A DNA stretch of 64,000 nucleotides, from the NCBI RefSeq assembly GCF_014201465.1, contig NZ_JACHEP010000008.1, positions 1 to 64,000 of the forward strand, read 5' to 3'. Below are positions 42,306-51,976 of this stretch, piece by piece. Positions within the stretch are counted from its first letter, which is position 1. Every line of letters starts with the position of its first letter. This stretch comes from Anoxybacteroides tepidamans (GTDB lineage: Bacteria; Bacillota; Bacilli; Bacillales; Anoxybacillaceae). The notes under the pieces were generated by a model. It worked only from the letters and a program-made list of their open reading frames with translations, was not told where the DNA came from and did not search any database. The position numbers and the translations under genes are program-made.

Positions 42306-43562
42306 CTATGAAAGAGAGCCTTCTTCGTTTGATAGTAGCGGATACAATCGAGCGCTATCCGCTTCGATGCGGCGAATAAAAACATAAATGAGGGAATGTC
42401 CCGCTCCAAGCACGAGCATTAACGCTGGAATGGCCGTTTTTTCCTCAAACAAAGCAATGGCCACTAAAAACAACAAAATCGACGCAATCCGTCCACCGTT
42501 TAAAAACAGTTCGCGCACAACGATATATTCCACCCTTTTTTCCGCTGCTTCCCAACTTTTTCCGATCACATCAAACGTTAGCGACGAATATGGGACGAGA
42601 AGAAGCGGATACGCAATCGCAATCGTAACCGCATACAGTAAAAGACGCGGATAAGAGAGGTCAAAAACAATAAGAAAAAGGGCTGCATATAACAATAAGC
42701 CGCCACATAAAATCGCTTTTTTTCGATAAGCAGGCTGAATGAAGCGCGACACGAGATAATAGGCGATGAAAGAAGTGAAGGAATTAACGAATCCGAATTT
42801 CCCGAGCGCCCATTCGCTGCCTGTCGCCATATAGACAAAAATGGAAATAACAAACACAAAAATCCCTTCCCGCAATCCTTGAAAAAAGTGAGCATTGGTA
42901 ATTAACCGCCAATTTTTATTGTTTGCCCTCTCTTCAATAACGCGCATCAAACCGTACGTTCCCTTCGCAGGTCTTCTTGTGAGAAAAAAGCTGAGCACAA
43001 CAGCCATAAGAAACAGCCCAAGCGAAATCGAAAAAATAATCGTATACCCTTTCCATTTTGTCAGTGAAGAAATTATATATCCTGCGACAATCGGACCGAT
43101 CATTCCTGCGGCCGATGTTAAAATACCTAAAAAGCCGTTAAAAAAATCACGCGTATCCGGTTCGGTAATTTCAAACGTCAATACGTTAAAAGCAAGCCAA
43201 TAAAATCCATACCCGATTCCTAATAACGCGCCAAGCAATAACAAATAATCGTGCGCGCGATTTCCCACCATAAGCACGCTCAAAAAAAAGATCGCTAAAA
43301 ACGAAACACCTAACCGCAATACGATGATACGATCCACTTGTTTGGCCAATCGTCCCGCCAAAATAAAGGTGAGAGGCTGCATCGTCACAATGGCCAAATT
43401 ATATAAGCCTAGATCGCCAAACTCCCCTGATTGCTTCCATAAATACACATTCACAAACGTATTCGAAAGTGAAATGCTTAAAGCATAAAATCCGCCGATG
43501 CATAACAATATAATCAGTTCGCGATTCACATCGTGACCAGCTAGTTTTTTAAAAATTGTCAT
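42306..43562 (-). CDS. yqgE: MFS transporter (YqgE-like)
   Basis: The 418-residue protein has twelve predicted membrane helices. Typical major facilitator features are visible, such as ILAGRLAKQVDRIIVLRLGV (loop 2-3) and FFNGFLGILTSAAGMIGPIV. The start is the ATG behind GGGGAGTTGGGCA, giving MTIFKKLAGHDVNRE. The preceding 20 in-frame codons lack a site. It lies between sodA and pbpA as B. subtilis yqgE. Substrate unknown. Confidence 0.88.
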   Translation of the reverse strand: MTIFKKLAGHDVNRELIILLCIGGFYALSISLSNTFVNVYLWKQSGEFGDLGLYNLAIVTMQPLTFILAGRLAKQVDRIIVLRLGVSFLAIFFLSVLMVGNRAHDYLLLLGALLGIGYGFYWLAFNVLTFEITEPDTRDFFNGFLGILTSAAGMIGPIVAGYIISSLTKWKGYTIIFSISLGLFLMAVVLSFFLTRRPAKGTYGLMRVIEERANNKNWRLITNAHFFQGLREGIFVFVISIFVYMATGSEWALGKFGFVNSFTSFIAYYLVSRFIQPAYRKKAILCGGLLLYAALFLIVFDLSYPRLLLYAVTIAIAYPLLLVPYSSLTFDVIGKSWEAAEKRVEYIVVRELFLNGGRIASILLFLVAIALFEEKTAIPALMLVLGAGHSLIYVFIRRIEADSARLYPLLSNEEGSLS

Positions 43563-43627
43563 TGCCCAACTCCCCTTTTCATCTAAAGGGTAGTTTTGGC
43601 AGCTTTTTTTCGTTCTATGCACACGAA

Positions 43628-43658
43628 AAAAGGATGACTTTTATCAAGCCATCCTTTT
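43628..43658 (-). terminator. Terminator of sodA
   Basis: AAAAGGATG and CATCCTTTT pair with a 13-base loop, followed by T on the minus strand immediately after sodA. Confidence 0.85.
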
Positions 43659-43663
43659 GATCA

Positions 43664-44272
43664 TTATTTTGCTTCTTGATAGCGTTTCGCTACTTCGTCC
43701 CAGTTAACGACGTTCCAGAATGCAGAAATGTATTCCGGACGACGGTTTTGATATTTTAAGTAGTAAGCATGTTCCCAAACGTCCAAGCCAAGAATTGGCG
43801 TTTTACCTTCCATAATCGGCGTGTCTTGGTTTGGTGTGCTTGTAATTTCAAGCTCGCCGTTGTTCACAACAAGCCAAGCCCAACCGGAACCGAAGCGAGT
43901 CGTTGCCGCTTTTGTAAATTCTTCTTTAAACGCGGCAAAGCTACCGAATTTTTTGTTAATTGCTTCGGCTAGCTCGCCTGTTGGCTCCCCGCCGCCGTTT
44001 GGTGAAAGAATCGTCCAGAACAGCGAGTGGTTCGCATGTCCGCCGCCGTTGTTGCGAACAGCTGTACGAATGCTTTCTGGAAGTGCTTCTAAATTGCCAA
44101 GCAACTCTTCAAGCGTTTTGCTTTGCAACTCCGCATGTCCTTCTAACGCCGCATTTAAGTTTGTGACATACGTATTATGGTGTTTCGTGTGGTGAATGTT
44201 CATTGTTTCTTTGTCAATATGCGGCTCAAGCGCATCATAAGCATAAGGTAATGGTGGTAATTCAAAAGCCAT
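43664..44272 (-). CDS. sodA: Manganese superoxide dismutase
   Basis: The 202-residue enzyme converts superoxide to oxygen and peroxide. Metal ligands are in [11 protein letters not shown] (first His), [10 protein letters not shown] (second His) and [10 protein letters not shown] (Asp and His). The Gly and Gln pattern around GSGWAWLVV fits the Mn form. The start [20 protein letters not shown] lies behind CAAAGGAGGAGTTAAA; the frame is open for another 53 codons upstream but without a start site. Single-gene unit. Confidence 0.96.
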   Translation of the reverse strand: MAFELPPLPYAYDALEPHIDKETMNIHHTKHHNTYVTNLNAALEGHAELQSKTLEELLGNLEALPESIRTAVRNNGGGHANHSLFWTILSPNGGGEPTGELAEAINKKFGSFAAFKEEFTKAATTRFGSGWAWLVVNNGELEITSTPNQDTPIMEGKTPILGLDVWEHAYYLKYQNRRPEYISAFWNVVNWDEVAKRYQEAK

Positions 44273-44497
44273 TTTAACTCCTCCTTTGTTGTCGTTATGT
44301 ATCCGGACGTTAAAAGTGTGACCTTCTTCACGCCCGTTTAAATTTAGCTTACCAAAATTGCCACAATGTTTCAATTTATTTGCTCGTTTCATAAGCTTAA
44401 CATTTTTTATACATTTACTTAACAAAGACACAATAATAATCGAATAAATTGAAAGTAGTGTCCTTATATATTATTTAGGAAATGAGGAGAGCAAAGA

Positions 44498-46267
44498 ATG
44501 AGCAAACAAAAGCAGGTCCGGTCAGTTTTACTCCATATATGGAGGAGAGTTTTCGTTTTCCTACACTTAATCAAACGGAAAACAAGAATAAAATCTCCTT
44601 CCCCCTCTTCCCATCTTCCATTCATAAGTAGATGGAATCTACAGACAATATTAGCATTCGTCATTATTTTGATTACATGCATTTCTTCTGCATTGATTGC
44701 TTATATTGGCTACGAAAAAAATAAACAATTAACTGTTCAAGCGATTGAACAGCAAATGCAACTATCTACCGAAGTGATGATCGAAAAAATTTCTATGCTA
44801 AAAGCAACTGTGACCAATGAAGAATTTCTTAAAAAGTTACCCTATGTGTTAACATTAAATGAACATAAATTTAAAGCCCTTCAATTAAAACCGATGCAAT
44901 TTATCATCACTAAAGAAAAAAACGTTGAAAAATTAGCTGGATTTAATAGCCCTTTACCGTCTTTGCCTCGTTCTTTAATTAATAAAATGTATGAGCAAAA
45001 ACGAGGGATTGTTCACTTTCAAGGGCTTACGTTATATTACGACTATTCTACTGACTTAAACGAACTGTACGTATTAGGCCTTAAAGATCAAGAATATTTA
45101 CAGCCGATTTTTTCCTATCAAAAAACGAGCTTGCTAATCTCGCTTCTTACAGCTTTTTTCGCTAGTCTTATCGGTTTTATCATCGTGCGGCAAATACTTA
45201 AACCAATTGCTGCATTAAAACAAGCGATGCGGCAAGTGGGAAAGGGAAATTTACAAATACGTTTACAAATCAAACGTTCAAGTAGAGATATTCAAGCGTT
45301 AGCCGCTGGCTTTAATCAAATGGCAGACAGTCTTACGACTTTGATCGAACATTTGGATACAAGCTCGAAACACGTAACACTCTCATCCGAAACATTACAC
45401 CGTTCGTCGCATGAGTCAAGACATGCTTTTGAACAAATTGCAATTACAATGAATGAAATAGCAAGCGGAACAGAAAAGCAAGCAAATTCGGCTACAGAGA
45501 TTTCACAGTTTTTCCATGAAATTGCCCGTGGAATGGAACAAGCTACCATTTCTATTGCAGATGTCGAAACATCCACAAACGAAGCAACTCATAAAGCTCA
45601 TATGGGAAATAAGCTAGTGGATAACACCGTTAAACAAATGAGTTTGGTGCAAAAAACGGTCGGGGAAACAGCAGAAATGATATACATATTAGGCGAGAAG
45701 TCAAAACGGATTGATCAAATCGTAAGTTTGATTAGCCAAATTGCGAATCAAACAAACCTTCTTTCTTTAAATGCAGCAATCGAGGCAGCACGAGCTGGGG
45801 AGCATGGAAAAGGATTTTCCGTGGTAGCCAATGAAATAAGAAAACTAGCTGCTCAAAGTGGACAAGCAGCGAAACAAATTCAAGAAATTATCGAAGAAAT
45901 TCAGCAGGAAGTAGAGCAGGCTGTTCATTCTATGAGCCGGGGAGCGGAAGTACTCAAAGAAGGAATCGAAATGGTTCACCAAACCGATACATCATTTAAA
46001 GCCATTGCACAAGCTGTAGAAAATGTTTCAAAAGAATCAAAAGAAGTGGCGTCTATCATCCATCATGTCAGTGCACAAACTCAAGAAATGTCAACTAATA
46101 TGGAAGAAGTAGCTTCCATTTCTCAGCAAATTGCTGGAAGCATGGAACATGTAGCCGCCATTGTACAAGAACAAAGCGCCTCTATCGAGGGTGTTTCACA
46201 TGCATCCCAATCTTTAAATGAATTAGTAAAACAATTGCAGCAAGTAGTTCAAATGTTTAAAGTATAA
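44498..46267 (+). CDS. Methyl-accepting chemotaxis protein
   Basis: The 589-residue chemoreceptor has a long basic cytoplasmic N-terminus (about 1-45), a first membrane helix ([20 protein letters not shown]), an extracytoplasmic sensor of about 145 residues, a second helix ([20 protein letters not shown]), a HAMP domain ([20 protein letters not shown]) and a cytoplasmic signalling coiled coil. The hairpin tip is recognisable as [20 protein letters not shown] followed by [20 protein letters not shown]. The 45-residue extension before the first helix is unusual. It lies between sodA and the DUF1189 gene, where B. subtilis has yqgC, so it is an acquired or relocated gene. Ligand unknown. Confidence 0.92.
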   Translation: MSKQKQVRSVLLHIWRRVFVFLHLIKRKTRIKSPSPSSHLPFISRWNLQTILAFVIILITCISSALIAYIGYEKNKQLTVQAIEQQMQLSTEVMIEKISMLKATVTNEEFLKKLPYVLTLNEHKFKALQLKPMQFIITKEKNVEKLAGFNSPLPSLPRSLINKMYEQKRGIVHFQGLTLYYDYSTDLNELYVLGLKDQEYLQPIFSYQKTSLLISLLTAFFASLIGFIIVRQILKPIAALKQAMRQVGKGNLQIRLQIKRSSRDIQALAAGFNQMADSLTTLIEHLDTSSKHVTLSSETLHRSSHESRHAFEQIAITMNEIASGTEKQANSATEISQFFHEIARGMEQATISIADVETSTNEATHKAHMGNKLVDNTVKQMSLVQKTVGETAEMIYILGEKSKRIDQIVSLISQIANQTNLLSLNAAIEAARAGEHGKGFSVVANEIRKLAAQSGQAAKQIQEIIEEIQQEVEQAVHSMSRGAEVLKEGIEMVHQTDTSFKAIAQAVENVSKESKEVASIIHHVSAQTQEMSTNMEEVASISQQIAGSMEHVAAIVQEQSASIEGVSHASQSLNELVKQLQQVVQMFKV

Positions 46268-46275
46268 ATACAGGC

Positions 46276-46374
46276 GTGTTGATTAACCATTAAAAACGAT
46301 CTGACATCGCTCGATTCCTAGCTTTTCTGCCGTATGATTCTGTTTTCTTTAGTAAAATAATGGATAATCAACAC
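46276..46374. repeat. Intergenic 17-bp near-perfect inverted repeat (about 99-bp unit)
   Basis: GTGTTGATTAACCATTA at 46276-46292 and TAATGGATAATCAACAC at 46358-46374 match as inverted repeats in 16 of 17 positions, 65 bases apart. The unit sits between the chemoreceptor gene and a small terminator. It has no coding potential. It could be a MITE-like insertion or the closing stem of a structured RNA. Confidence 0.65.
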
Positions 46375-46388
46375 TCATCGTATAAATG

Positions 46389-46416
46389 AAAAGAATCTCC
46401 TAGTGGGGATTCTTTT
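46389..46416 (+). terminator. Terminator after the chemoreceptor gene
   Basis: AAAAGAATCTCC and GGGGATTCTTTT pair around a four-base loop, followed by TATTTT. It would end the chemoreceptor transcript after the inverted-repeat unit. Confidence 0.8.
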
Positions 46417-46493
46417 TATTTTACAACATCGGTTGAATTATGAAGCGAGACGATATACAATGAGCATGGAAGACAGGGAAGGATGTGTAAACG

Positions 46494-47267
46494 ATGAATG
46501 TATTTATGCAGTTGTGGAGAAGTTTATATTCCCCAAAAGATATTGCTCGATTCCGTTTTCAAAAAATCGGCAAAGCGATTTTATACGTATTTTTATTGGC
46601 TCTTATTTCTTCATTGCCGCTTGCATACCATTTGTCAACGAATTTTATTGACGGGATTCGCTATATGGGCTCCTTGTTCGAAAACGAAATTCCATCTTTT
46701 ACAATTGAAAATGGGGGTTTGCGCTCTTCGGCAACCCAGCCCGTTATCATCAACGAACACGGATTAACAATCATTTTTGACAGCACCGGACAAGTGACAA
46801 AAGAAAAAGTGGAACGGGCAACAAATGCGATTGGCCTGTTGAAGCATGAAGCCGTCATCGTCACAAACGGCCAAGCGCAATATTATAGTTACACGATGTT
46901 TTCGAACATGAAGCTGACCGACAGGGACGTGCGTTCGTTTCTGGAAACGCTCCAATCTTTGCTTCCTGTGCTCATTCCGTTAACGTTTCTCTTTTTATAC
47001 ATTTTCACAAGCGCGAGCAAATTTATCGGGGTATCCGTCCTCGCTTTTATCGGTCTTATTTTACGAAGTACTCTTGATAAAAACATTACCTATCGCCATA
47101 CATGGGTCATGTCTGCTTACTCGGTAACATTATCGACCGTCTTTTTTGCGATTATGGAGACGTTACAAACGGCTGTGCCATACCCTGCCTTTCTTCATTG
47201 GTTTGTGTCAATTACAGTGCTATTTTTGGCCATCAAAGAAATTCCTTCAGTAAAAACGCATGATTAA
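46494..47267 (+). CDS. yqgB: DUF1189 membrane protein (YqgB-like)
   Basis: The 257-residue protein begins MNVFMQLWRSLYSPKDIARF, the DUF1189 signature, and has about five membrane helices (for example ILYVFLLALISSLPLAYHLS; LLPVLIPLTFLFLYIFTSAS). AAGGATGTGTAAACG precedes the ATG. Synteny with B. subtilis yqgB (near sodA and yqfZ) is clear. Some DUF1189 proteins are linked to maltodextrin uptake loci, but a role here is not known. Confidence 0.85.
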   Translation: MNVFMQLWRSLYSPKDIARFRFQKIGKAILYVFLLALISSLPLAYHLSTNFIDGIRYMGSLFENEIPSFTIENGGLRSSATQPVIINEHGLTIIFDSTGQVTKEKVERATNAIGLLKHEAVIVTNGQAQYYSYTMFSNMKLTDRDVRSFLETLQSLLPVLIPLTFLFLYIFTSASKFIGVSVLAFIGLILRSTLDKNITYRHTWVMSAYSVTLSTVFFAIMETLQTAVPYPAFLHWFVSITVLFLAIKEIPSVKTHD

Positions 47268-47272
47268 TTAAT

Positions 47273-47309
47273 AAAAGGGCTGGTCCGCTGCTGCAGGCTA
47301 GCCCTTTTT
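47273..47309. terminator. Bidirectional terminator between yqgB and pstA
   Basis: AAAAGGGCT and AGCCCTTTT pair with further base pairing inside (GGTCC / GGCT region) and T runs on both strands, ending the convergent yqgB and pstSCA transcripts. Confidence 0.85.
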
Positions 47310-47328
47310 CGTTCTTCACTTTCTTTGT

Positions 47329-48246
47329 TTAAGAAACCATTTTCGTTTGCCGCTTTTTTCTGTGCGTATTTCCAGTAAAATAACGCTGCAATACTGCCGA
47401 AACAAAACGAGCAACAATGTTGAACAACAGAACCATAATAACCAAAATGGCAGCTGACTTCGCCGCAATTAACTTTGCATCCGGTACAATCCCTTCAGAA
47501 TTCAATTTCCAAATGTGCACCGTGAGCGTTTCTGCTGGCCGAAAAATATTAAACGGATTTAATTTGCTTGATAGATCAGCTGAAGCATTTAAAAATGGTG
47601 TTGTTAATCCTGACGTGTAAATAAGTGCTGCTGCTTCACCGAAAATTCTTCCAGCTGCTAAAATAACACCCGTCATAATTTGTGGCAATGCTGCTGGAAT
47701 GATCACTCTCACTAACGTCTGCCATCTCGTCGCTCCTAACCCAAGACTTGCTTCTTTTACACTATGTGGAACATCTCGAATAGCATTTTCACATACCCTC
47801 GTTAAACCCGGTAAGTTTAAGATCGTAATGGCTAAAGCGCCCCCGATTAATGTATATCCCCAGCCAGTCAATGTAACAAATACTAAAAGCCCAAACAAAC
47901 CAACAACAATAGAAGGAAGAGAAGCCATTGTTTCAATGCATAATCGAATAAAGCTCAACAACTTTCCCTCTTTCGCATACTCGGCCAAATAAATTCCTGC
48001 TCCAAGCCCTAATGGAACGGAAATGAGCAATGTAAGCACTAGCATATAGAGAGAATTAAATAATTGCGGACCAATTCCGCCCCCTGCTTGCGTATTGCTC
48101 GGATTTCCGAAAAGAAAACTCGGATCCCAAAATCCCCATCCCTTCACAACAATGGTTACAACTAAAAATCCTAACAAAATAACAACAAAAGCTGAAACAA
48201 TATATAAAATTCCCGTCCAAATGGCGTCAACCGTTCTTGCCTTCAT
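47329..48246 (-). CDS. pstA: Phosphate ABC transporter permease PstA
   Basis: The 305-residue protein begins MKARTVDAIWTGILYIVSAF and has six membrane helices. The permease EAA-like loop reads DVPHSVKEASLGLGATRWQT (about 165-185), where the ATPase PstB docks. The ATG is chosen because GAGGTGAAGG is correctly placed; a TTG eight codons earlier is weaker. It begins one base after the pstC stop, so the two are coupled. No pstB follows: the gene is followed directly by a terminator. Confidence 0.94.
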   Translation of the reverse strand: MKARTVDAIWTGILYIVSAFVVILLGFLVVTIVVKGWGFWDPSFLFGNPSNTQAGGGIGPQLFNSLYMLVLTLLISVPLGLGAGIYLAEYAKEGKLLSFIRLCIETMASLPSIVVGLFGLLVFVTLTGWGYTLIGGALAITILNLPGLTRVCENAIRDVPHSVKEASLGLGATRWQTLVRVIIPAALPQIMTGVILAAGRIFGEAAALIYTSGLTTPFLNASADLSSKLNPFNIFRPAETLTVHIWKLNSEGIVPDAKLIAAKSAAILVIMVLLFNIVARFVSAVLQRYFTGNTHRKKRQTKMVS

Positions 48247-48247
48247 T

Positions 48248-49141
48248 TTAGCCTTCACCTCTTTGTCCAATTGCTCGAATGATTAAAATAAATAAGAAAG
48301 AAATGAGCAGCAAAATCATCGCCAACGTCCATAAAGCATTATTCCAAGCGGTTCCATTTAATGTGTTGGACATGTCCATCGTTAAAATGCCTGTTAATGT
48401 TGCAGTTGGACTATATAATCCAGAAGGCAGTTTCACGGTGTTGCCGATCACCATTTGAACTGCTAGGGCTTCACCAAAGGCACGCGCCAATCCTAATACA
48501 ATTCCTGTTAAAATTCCTTTGCGAGCAGCAGGAACGATAACGCGGCTAATTGCCTGCCATCTTGTCGAACCTAATCCATACGACGCTTCTAAATATGCAT
48601 GCGGAACTGCTTGAATCGCATCTGAAGCGATGCTCGCAATCGTTGGTAAAATCATGATGCTTAAAACAATAATCCCCGCAATTAAGCTAAAGCCTACTCC
48701 TCCGAACCATCCTCTCAATAGCGGAACGAGAATAGTTACTCCTAACAGTCCATATACAACCGATGGAATACCGACAAGCAACTCTAATACAGGCTTCAAC
48801 ACCTTTGTGCCAAATTGCGGCGAAATATAGTTAATAAATACTGCTAATGCAACAGCAATCGGCGCGCTTAAAATAACGGCTCCAATCGATACGAGCGTCG
48901 ACCCGACAATAAAAATGACAGCCCCATATTTAGGCTGGGAATCGTTAGGCGCCCACTCTTTTGAAAACAACATTTCCTTAAAAGAAATTTGGCTTTGAGT
49001 AAATGATTGAATCCCTTTACTACAAATAAATACAATAATTGAAAGAGTAACAAAAACAATTAAAAAACCACAAAGTGTAACTAATATTTTCCCTATATAT
49101 TCGCTTTTCCAATAATTAATTGGTTTTTTCCCCTTCATCAT
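48248..49141 (-). CDS. pstC: Phosphate ABC transporter permease PstC
   Basis: The 297-residue protein begins MMKGKKPINYWKSEYIGKIL, with six membrane helices and a large first extracytoplasmic region. The ABC contact loop is AVPHAYLEASYGLGSTRWQA (about 186-205). AGGTGAATCA lies before two tandem ATG codons. It is cotranscribed with pstS upstream (about 70-base gap) and pstA downstream. Confidence 0.94.
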   Translation of the reverse strand: MMKGKKPINYWKSEYIGKILVTLCGFLIVFVTLSIIVFICSKGIQSFTQSQISFKEMLFSKEWAPNDSQPKYGAVIFIVGSTLVSIGAVILSAPIAVALAVFINYISPQFGTKVLKPVLELLVGIPSVVYGLLGVTILVPLLRGWFGGVGFSLIAGIIVLSIMILPTIASIASDAIQAVPHAYLEASYGLGSTRWQAISRVIVPAARKGILTGIVLGLARAFGEALAVQMVIGNTVKLPSGLYSPTATLTGILTMDMSNTLNGTAWNNALWTLAMILLLISFLFILIIRAIGQRGEG

Positions 49142-49209
49142 TGATTCACCTACCCTGATCATTCAAACGAATAGGACTGACTACATGATAGCCAGCCCGA
49201 CATATCTAA

Positions 49210-50103
49210 TTATTCTAATTCAGACATTGGGATATAACCCATTTCTTTTACTTTTGCAGCAAACTGCTCACTTTTTACAAAGTCAATGAAACCTTTGACT
49301 GCATCTTTTGGTTCTCCCTTTGTAACCATATACTCGTAAGACCAGAATGGATATTTTTGCGCTTTAATATTTTCTACTGTCGGTTCAGCTCCGTCAATTT
49401 TTAATGTCGTTAAAGCGTTCGCTTTGTCACCAACTAGATAAGACATTGCAACGTAACTAATTGCTCCTGGTGTAGACTTAATGGCTTGTTCCACGGCACC
49501 GTTAGAATCTTGAACGGTTCCGATGCTGTCATTTACTTTTACATCTTTCATTAACGTTTTTTCAAATGTTGCACGCGTTCCAGAAGAAGCTGGTCGGTTA
49601 ATGACATTAATTTTCTCATCGTTTCCGCCAACTTCTTTCCAGTTTGTCACTTTACCGGAAAAGATGTCTTGGATTTGTTGAACAGTTAACGAATCTACTT
49701 TTACATCTTTATTTACTACTAACGCAAATGCGATTCCTGCTACTTTATTATCAACCAATTCTCCAGCTTTCGCTTTATCTTCAATTTTTTCTGCTGATGG
49801 AACGTCTGAGTTACCGATTTGAACAGCACCTGCTGCCACTTGGTTAACACCAGTACCGCTTCCGCCACCTTGTACTGTGATTGAAACATCTGGATATGTT
49901 TGCATAAATTCATTCGCTGCTTCTTCAGCAAGAGGTTGGAGTGCTGTAGAACCAGCTATTGTAATGGTTCCAGAATAGGTTTGTTGTTGTTCTTCTTTTG
50001 TCGTATTACCTTCTTGAGCAGATTTGTTAGAGGTTCCACATCCAGCAAGTGCCCCCGTAATGAATAGTGCCGCCATCGCTAGCTTTAGATTTCTTTTCAG
50101 CAT
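49210..50103 (-). CDS. pstS: Phosphate-binding lipoprotein PstS
   Basis: The 297-residue protein captures phosphate outside the membrane. It begins with a lipoprotein signal (MLKRNLKLAMAALFITGALA, lipobox LAGC, lipidated Cys at about 22). Phosphate-contacting regions are seen: TIAGSTALQPLAEEAANEF, VQGGGSGTGVNQVAAGAVQI and NRPASSGTRATFEK. Two tandem ATG codons follow GGAGGGTAAA, so the start is uncertain by one residue. It is the first gene of pstSCA and lies behind a PhoP box. Confidence 0.95.
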   Translation of the reverse strand: MLKRNLKLAMAALFITGALAGCGTSNKSAQEGNTTKEEQQQTYSGTITIAGSTALQPLAEEAANEFMQTYPDVSITVQGGGSGTGVNQVAAGAVQIGNSDVPSAEKIEDKAKAGELVDNKVAGIAFALVVNKDVKVDSLTVQQIQDIFSGKVTNWKEVGGNDEKINVINRPASSGTRATFEKTLMKDVKVNDSIGTVQDSNGAVEQAIKSTPGAISYVAMSYLVGDKANALTTLKIDGAEPTVENIKAQKYPFWSYEYMVTKGEPKDAVKGFIDFVKSEQFAAKVKEMGYIPMSELE

Positions 50104-50146
50104 CATTTTACCCTCCATATTTTTTCTATATCTGACTTACAAAGTC

Positions 50147-50200
50147 ATTGTAGCGAACAAGTTTTATTCTTTTATTAAGTTAATGTTAAGTTTAAGTAAA
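50147..50200 (-). promoter_or_regulatory. PhoP box and -10 region of pstSCA
   Basis: On the minus strand the hexamers TTTACT, TTAACA, TTAATA and ATAAAA follow with exact five-base spacers (50162-50200), and a -10 TACAAT lies at 50147-50152. The period of 11 bp and the close -10 box match Pho-activated promoters of Bacillus pst. Confidence 0.9.
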
Positions 50201-50303
50201 GATACATTCCATTTTTTTCTAAAAAATTCTTCTTTATAGACATATTTGATTCGGACAAACATACATATTTTAATAGTCGCTTTTAGGGGGAAAATGAAAC
50301 GAA

Positions 50304-50636
50304 ATGAAAAAGTTGCTCAGCATATTCATGTTTTGTTTAATCATATATACTGTCTATCATGATGTAACAAAAGGCACATTACCGACCTTTACTGAAAAAA
50401 GAACAGTTGATGTTCGTTTGACAAAAACAAAAACAGCTTTATCTATTAGTTATGAGGTCATAAAGGTAAAAGCCGGTGATACATTGCTTTCCATGGCGGA
50501 ACGAAAGCAAGGTGGGCCATTACCTGTTTCCATCGAAACGTTAATCAACGATTTTGAATCATTAAATCCTGGCGTAAAAGCCTCCTCCCTTCAAATTGGA
50601 AAAACGTACAAAATCCCTGTTTATCAACAAAACTGA
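50304..50636 (+). CDS. yqfZ: LysM-like exported protein (YqfZ-like)
   Basis: The 110-residue product has an N-terminal hydrophobic segment (LLSIFMFCLIIYTVYHDV), a linker and a C-terminal LysM domain (YEVIKVKAGDTLLSMAERKQ, then INDFESLNPGVKASSLQIGK). AGGGGGAAAATGAAACGA precedes the start region. It corresponds to B. subtilis yqfZ beside ispG, a small cell-wall-binding protein reported under sporulation control. Divergent from pstS. Confidence 0.85.
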   Translation: MKKLLSIFMFCLIIYTVYHDVTKGTLPTFTEKRTVDVRLTKTKTALSISYEVIKVKAGDTLLSMAERKQGGPLPVSIETLINDFESLNPGVKASSLQIGKTYKIPVYQQN

Positions 50637-50644
50637 TGAATTTC

Positions 50645-50674
50645 TTGTCAATTGTCGATAAACATTGTTACAAT
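50645..50674 (+). promoter_or_regulatory. Sigma-A promoter of ispG
   Basis: TTGTCA, 18 bases, TACAAT lie about 48 bases before the ispG start codon, in the gap after yqfZ. Confidence 0.7.
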
Positions 50675-50721
50675 AATTGAGAAGTTGACATGAACTTGTT
50701 TCTTAAAGGAGCGAATGTTTC

Positions 50722-51825
50722 GTGAATGAAATTATTCATCGTTCAAAAACCCGCCCGGTGCGCGTCGGCAATTTGACGATCGGCGGAAGCAATGAAGTAA
50801 TTATTCAAAGCATGACGACAACGAAAACGCACGATGTCGATGCAACGGTTGCTGAAATACAACGATTAGAAGAAGCAGGCTGCCAAATCGTTCGCGTCGC
50901 CTGCCCGGACGAACGAGCGGCCAACGCCATCCCTGAAATTAAAAAGCGGATTAACATCCCTCTTGTTGTCGATATTCATTTCGATTACAAATTAGCGTTA
51001 AAAGCGATTGAAGGGGGAGCGGACAAAATCCGCATCAACCCTGGAAACATCGGACGTCGCGAAAAAGTCGAAGCGGTCGTGAAAGCGGCAAAAGAGAGAG
51101 GCATTCCAATCCGCATCGGCGTCAATGCCGGCTCATTAGAAAAGCGCATTTTAGAGAAATACGGCTATCCGACGGCCGATGGAATGGTGGAAAGCGCACT
51201 GTACCACATCCGTATTTTAGAAGAGCTTGATTTTCACGATATTATCGTGTCATTAAAAGCATCTGATGTCCGCCTTGCCATTGAAGCGTACGAAAAAGCA
51301 GCACGAACGTTCGACTACCCGCTTCATCTCGGCATTACCGAATCAGGAACGCTCTTTGCCGGAACGGTCAAAAGCGCCGCTGGACTCGGAGCGATTTTAA
51401 GCAAAGGGATCGGAAATACGATTCGCATTTCACTGAGCGCCGATCCTGTCGAAGAAGTAAAAGTGGCAAGAGAACTGTTAAAAGCGTTCGGGCTTGCTGC
51501 TAACGCGGCGACGCTTATTTCTTGCCCGACGTGCGGACGAATCGAAATCGACTTGATCAGCATCGCCAACGAAATTGAAGAATACATCGCCAAAATTAAA
51601 GCGCCGATTAAAGTCGCCGTTCTCGGCTGCGCCGTCAACGGACCCGGAGAAGCGCGAGAAGCGGATATCGGCATCGCCGGTGCGCGCGGAGAAGGACTTC
51701 TTTTCCGCCACGGAAAGATCGTCCGCAAAGTTCCGGAAGAAACGATGGTCGAAGAACTCAAAAAAGAAGTAGATAAACTGGCTGAAGAATATTTCGCCAA
51801 ACAAAAACAATCACAAAAAGCTTGA
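50722..51825 (+). CDS. ispG: 4-hydroxy-3-methylbut-2-en-1-yl diphosphate synthase (IspG)
   Basis: The 367-residue enzyme makes HMBPP from MEcPP in the non-mevalonate isoprenoid pathway, feeding IspH encoded 10 kb away. It has a TIM-barrel N-terminal domain ([40 protein letters not shown]) and a C-terminal 4Fe-4S domain with cysteines in [14 protein letters not shown] and [20 protein letters not shown]. The start is GTG behind AAAGGAG. A terminator follows immediately. Confidence 0.96.
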   Translation: MNEIIHRSKTRPVRVGNLTIGGSNEVIIQSMTTTKTHDVDATVAEIQRLEEAGCQIVRVACPDERAANAIPEIKKRINIPLVVDIHFDYKLALKAIEGGADKIRINPGNIGRREKVEAVVKAAKERGIPIRIGVNAGSLEKRILEKYGYPTADGMVESALYHIRILEELDFHDIIVSLKASDVRLAIEAYEKAARTFDYPLHLGITESGTLFAGTVKSAAGLGAILSKGIGNTIRISLSADPVEEVKVARELLKAFGLAANAATLISCPTCGRIEIDLISIANEIEEYIAKIKAPIKVAVLGCAVNGPGEAREADIGIAGARGEGLLFRHGKIVRKVPEETMVEELKKEVDKLAEEYFAKQKQSQKA

Positions 51826-51868
51826 CGCTTTACGCGCCAAGCTTTTTGAATTATGGTCTAGCTTCCGC
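51815..51868 (+). terminator. Terminator of ispG
   Basis: AAAAAGCTTG and CAAGCTTTTT form a ten-bp stem with a loop of about 33 bases containing a further small GCG/CGC pairing. The first arm overlaps the last codons and stop of ispG. Confidence 0.65.
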
Positions 51869-51976
51869 TCCTAGCTGCTCGGAGACAAATAACCTTCCCC
51901 CTCGAGGTGTCAAGCACTTCTGCGGGTGAAGAACATTTGCCCATCGCAGCTAATCAGTCGCCTCAGCTTTTCTAAT
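51858..51976 (+). repeat. Dispersed intergenic repeat, copy B
   Basis: It reads CTAGCTTCCGCTCC at the left, AAATAACCTTCCCCCTCGAG in the middle and GCCTCAGCTTTTCT at the right, the same three blocks as the copy at 38030-38160 on the opposite strand. The linkers differ strongly. It fills the gap between ispG and yqfX and overlaps the last codon of yqfX. No coding potential. Confidence 0.6.
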
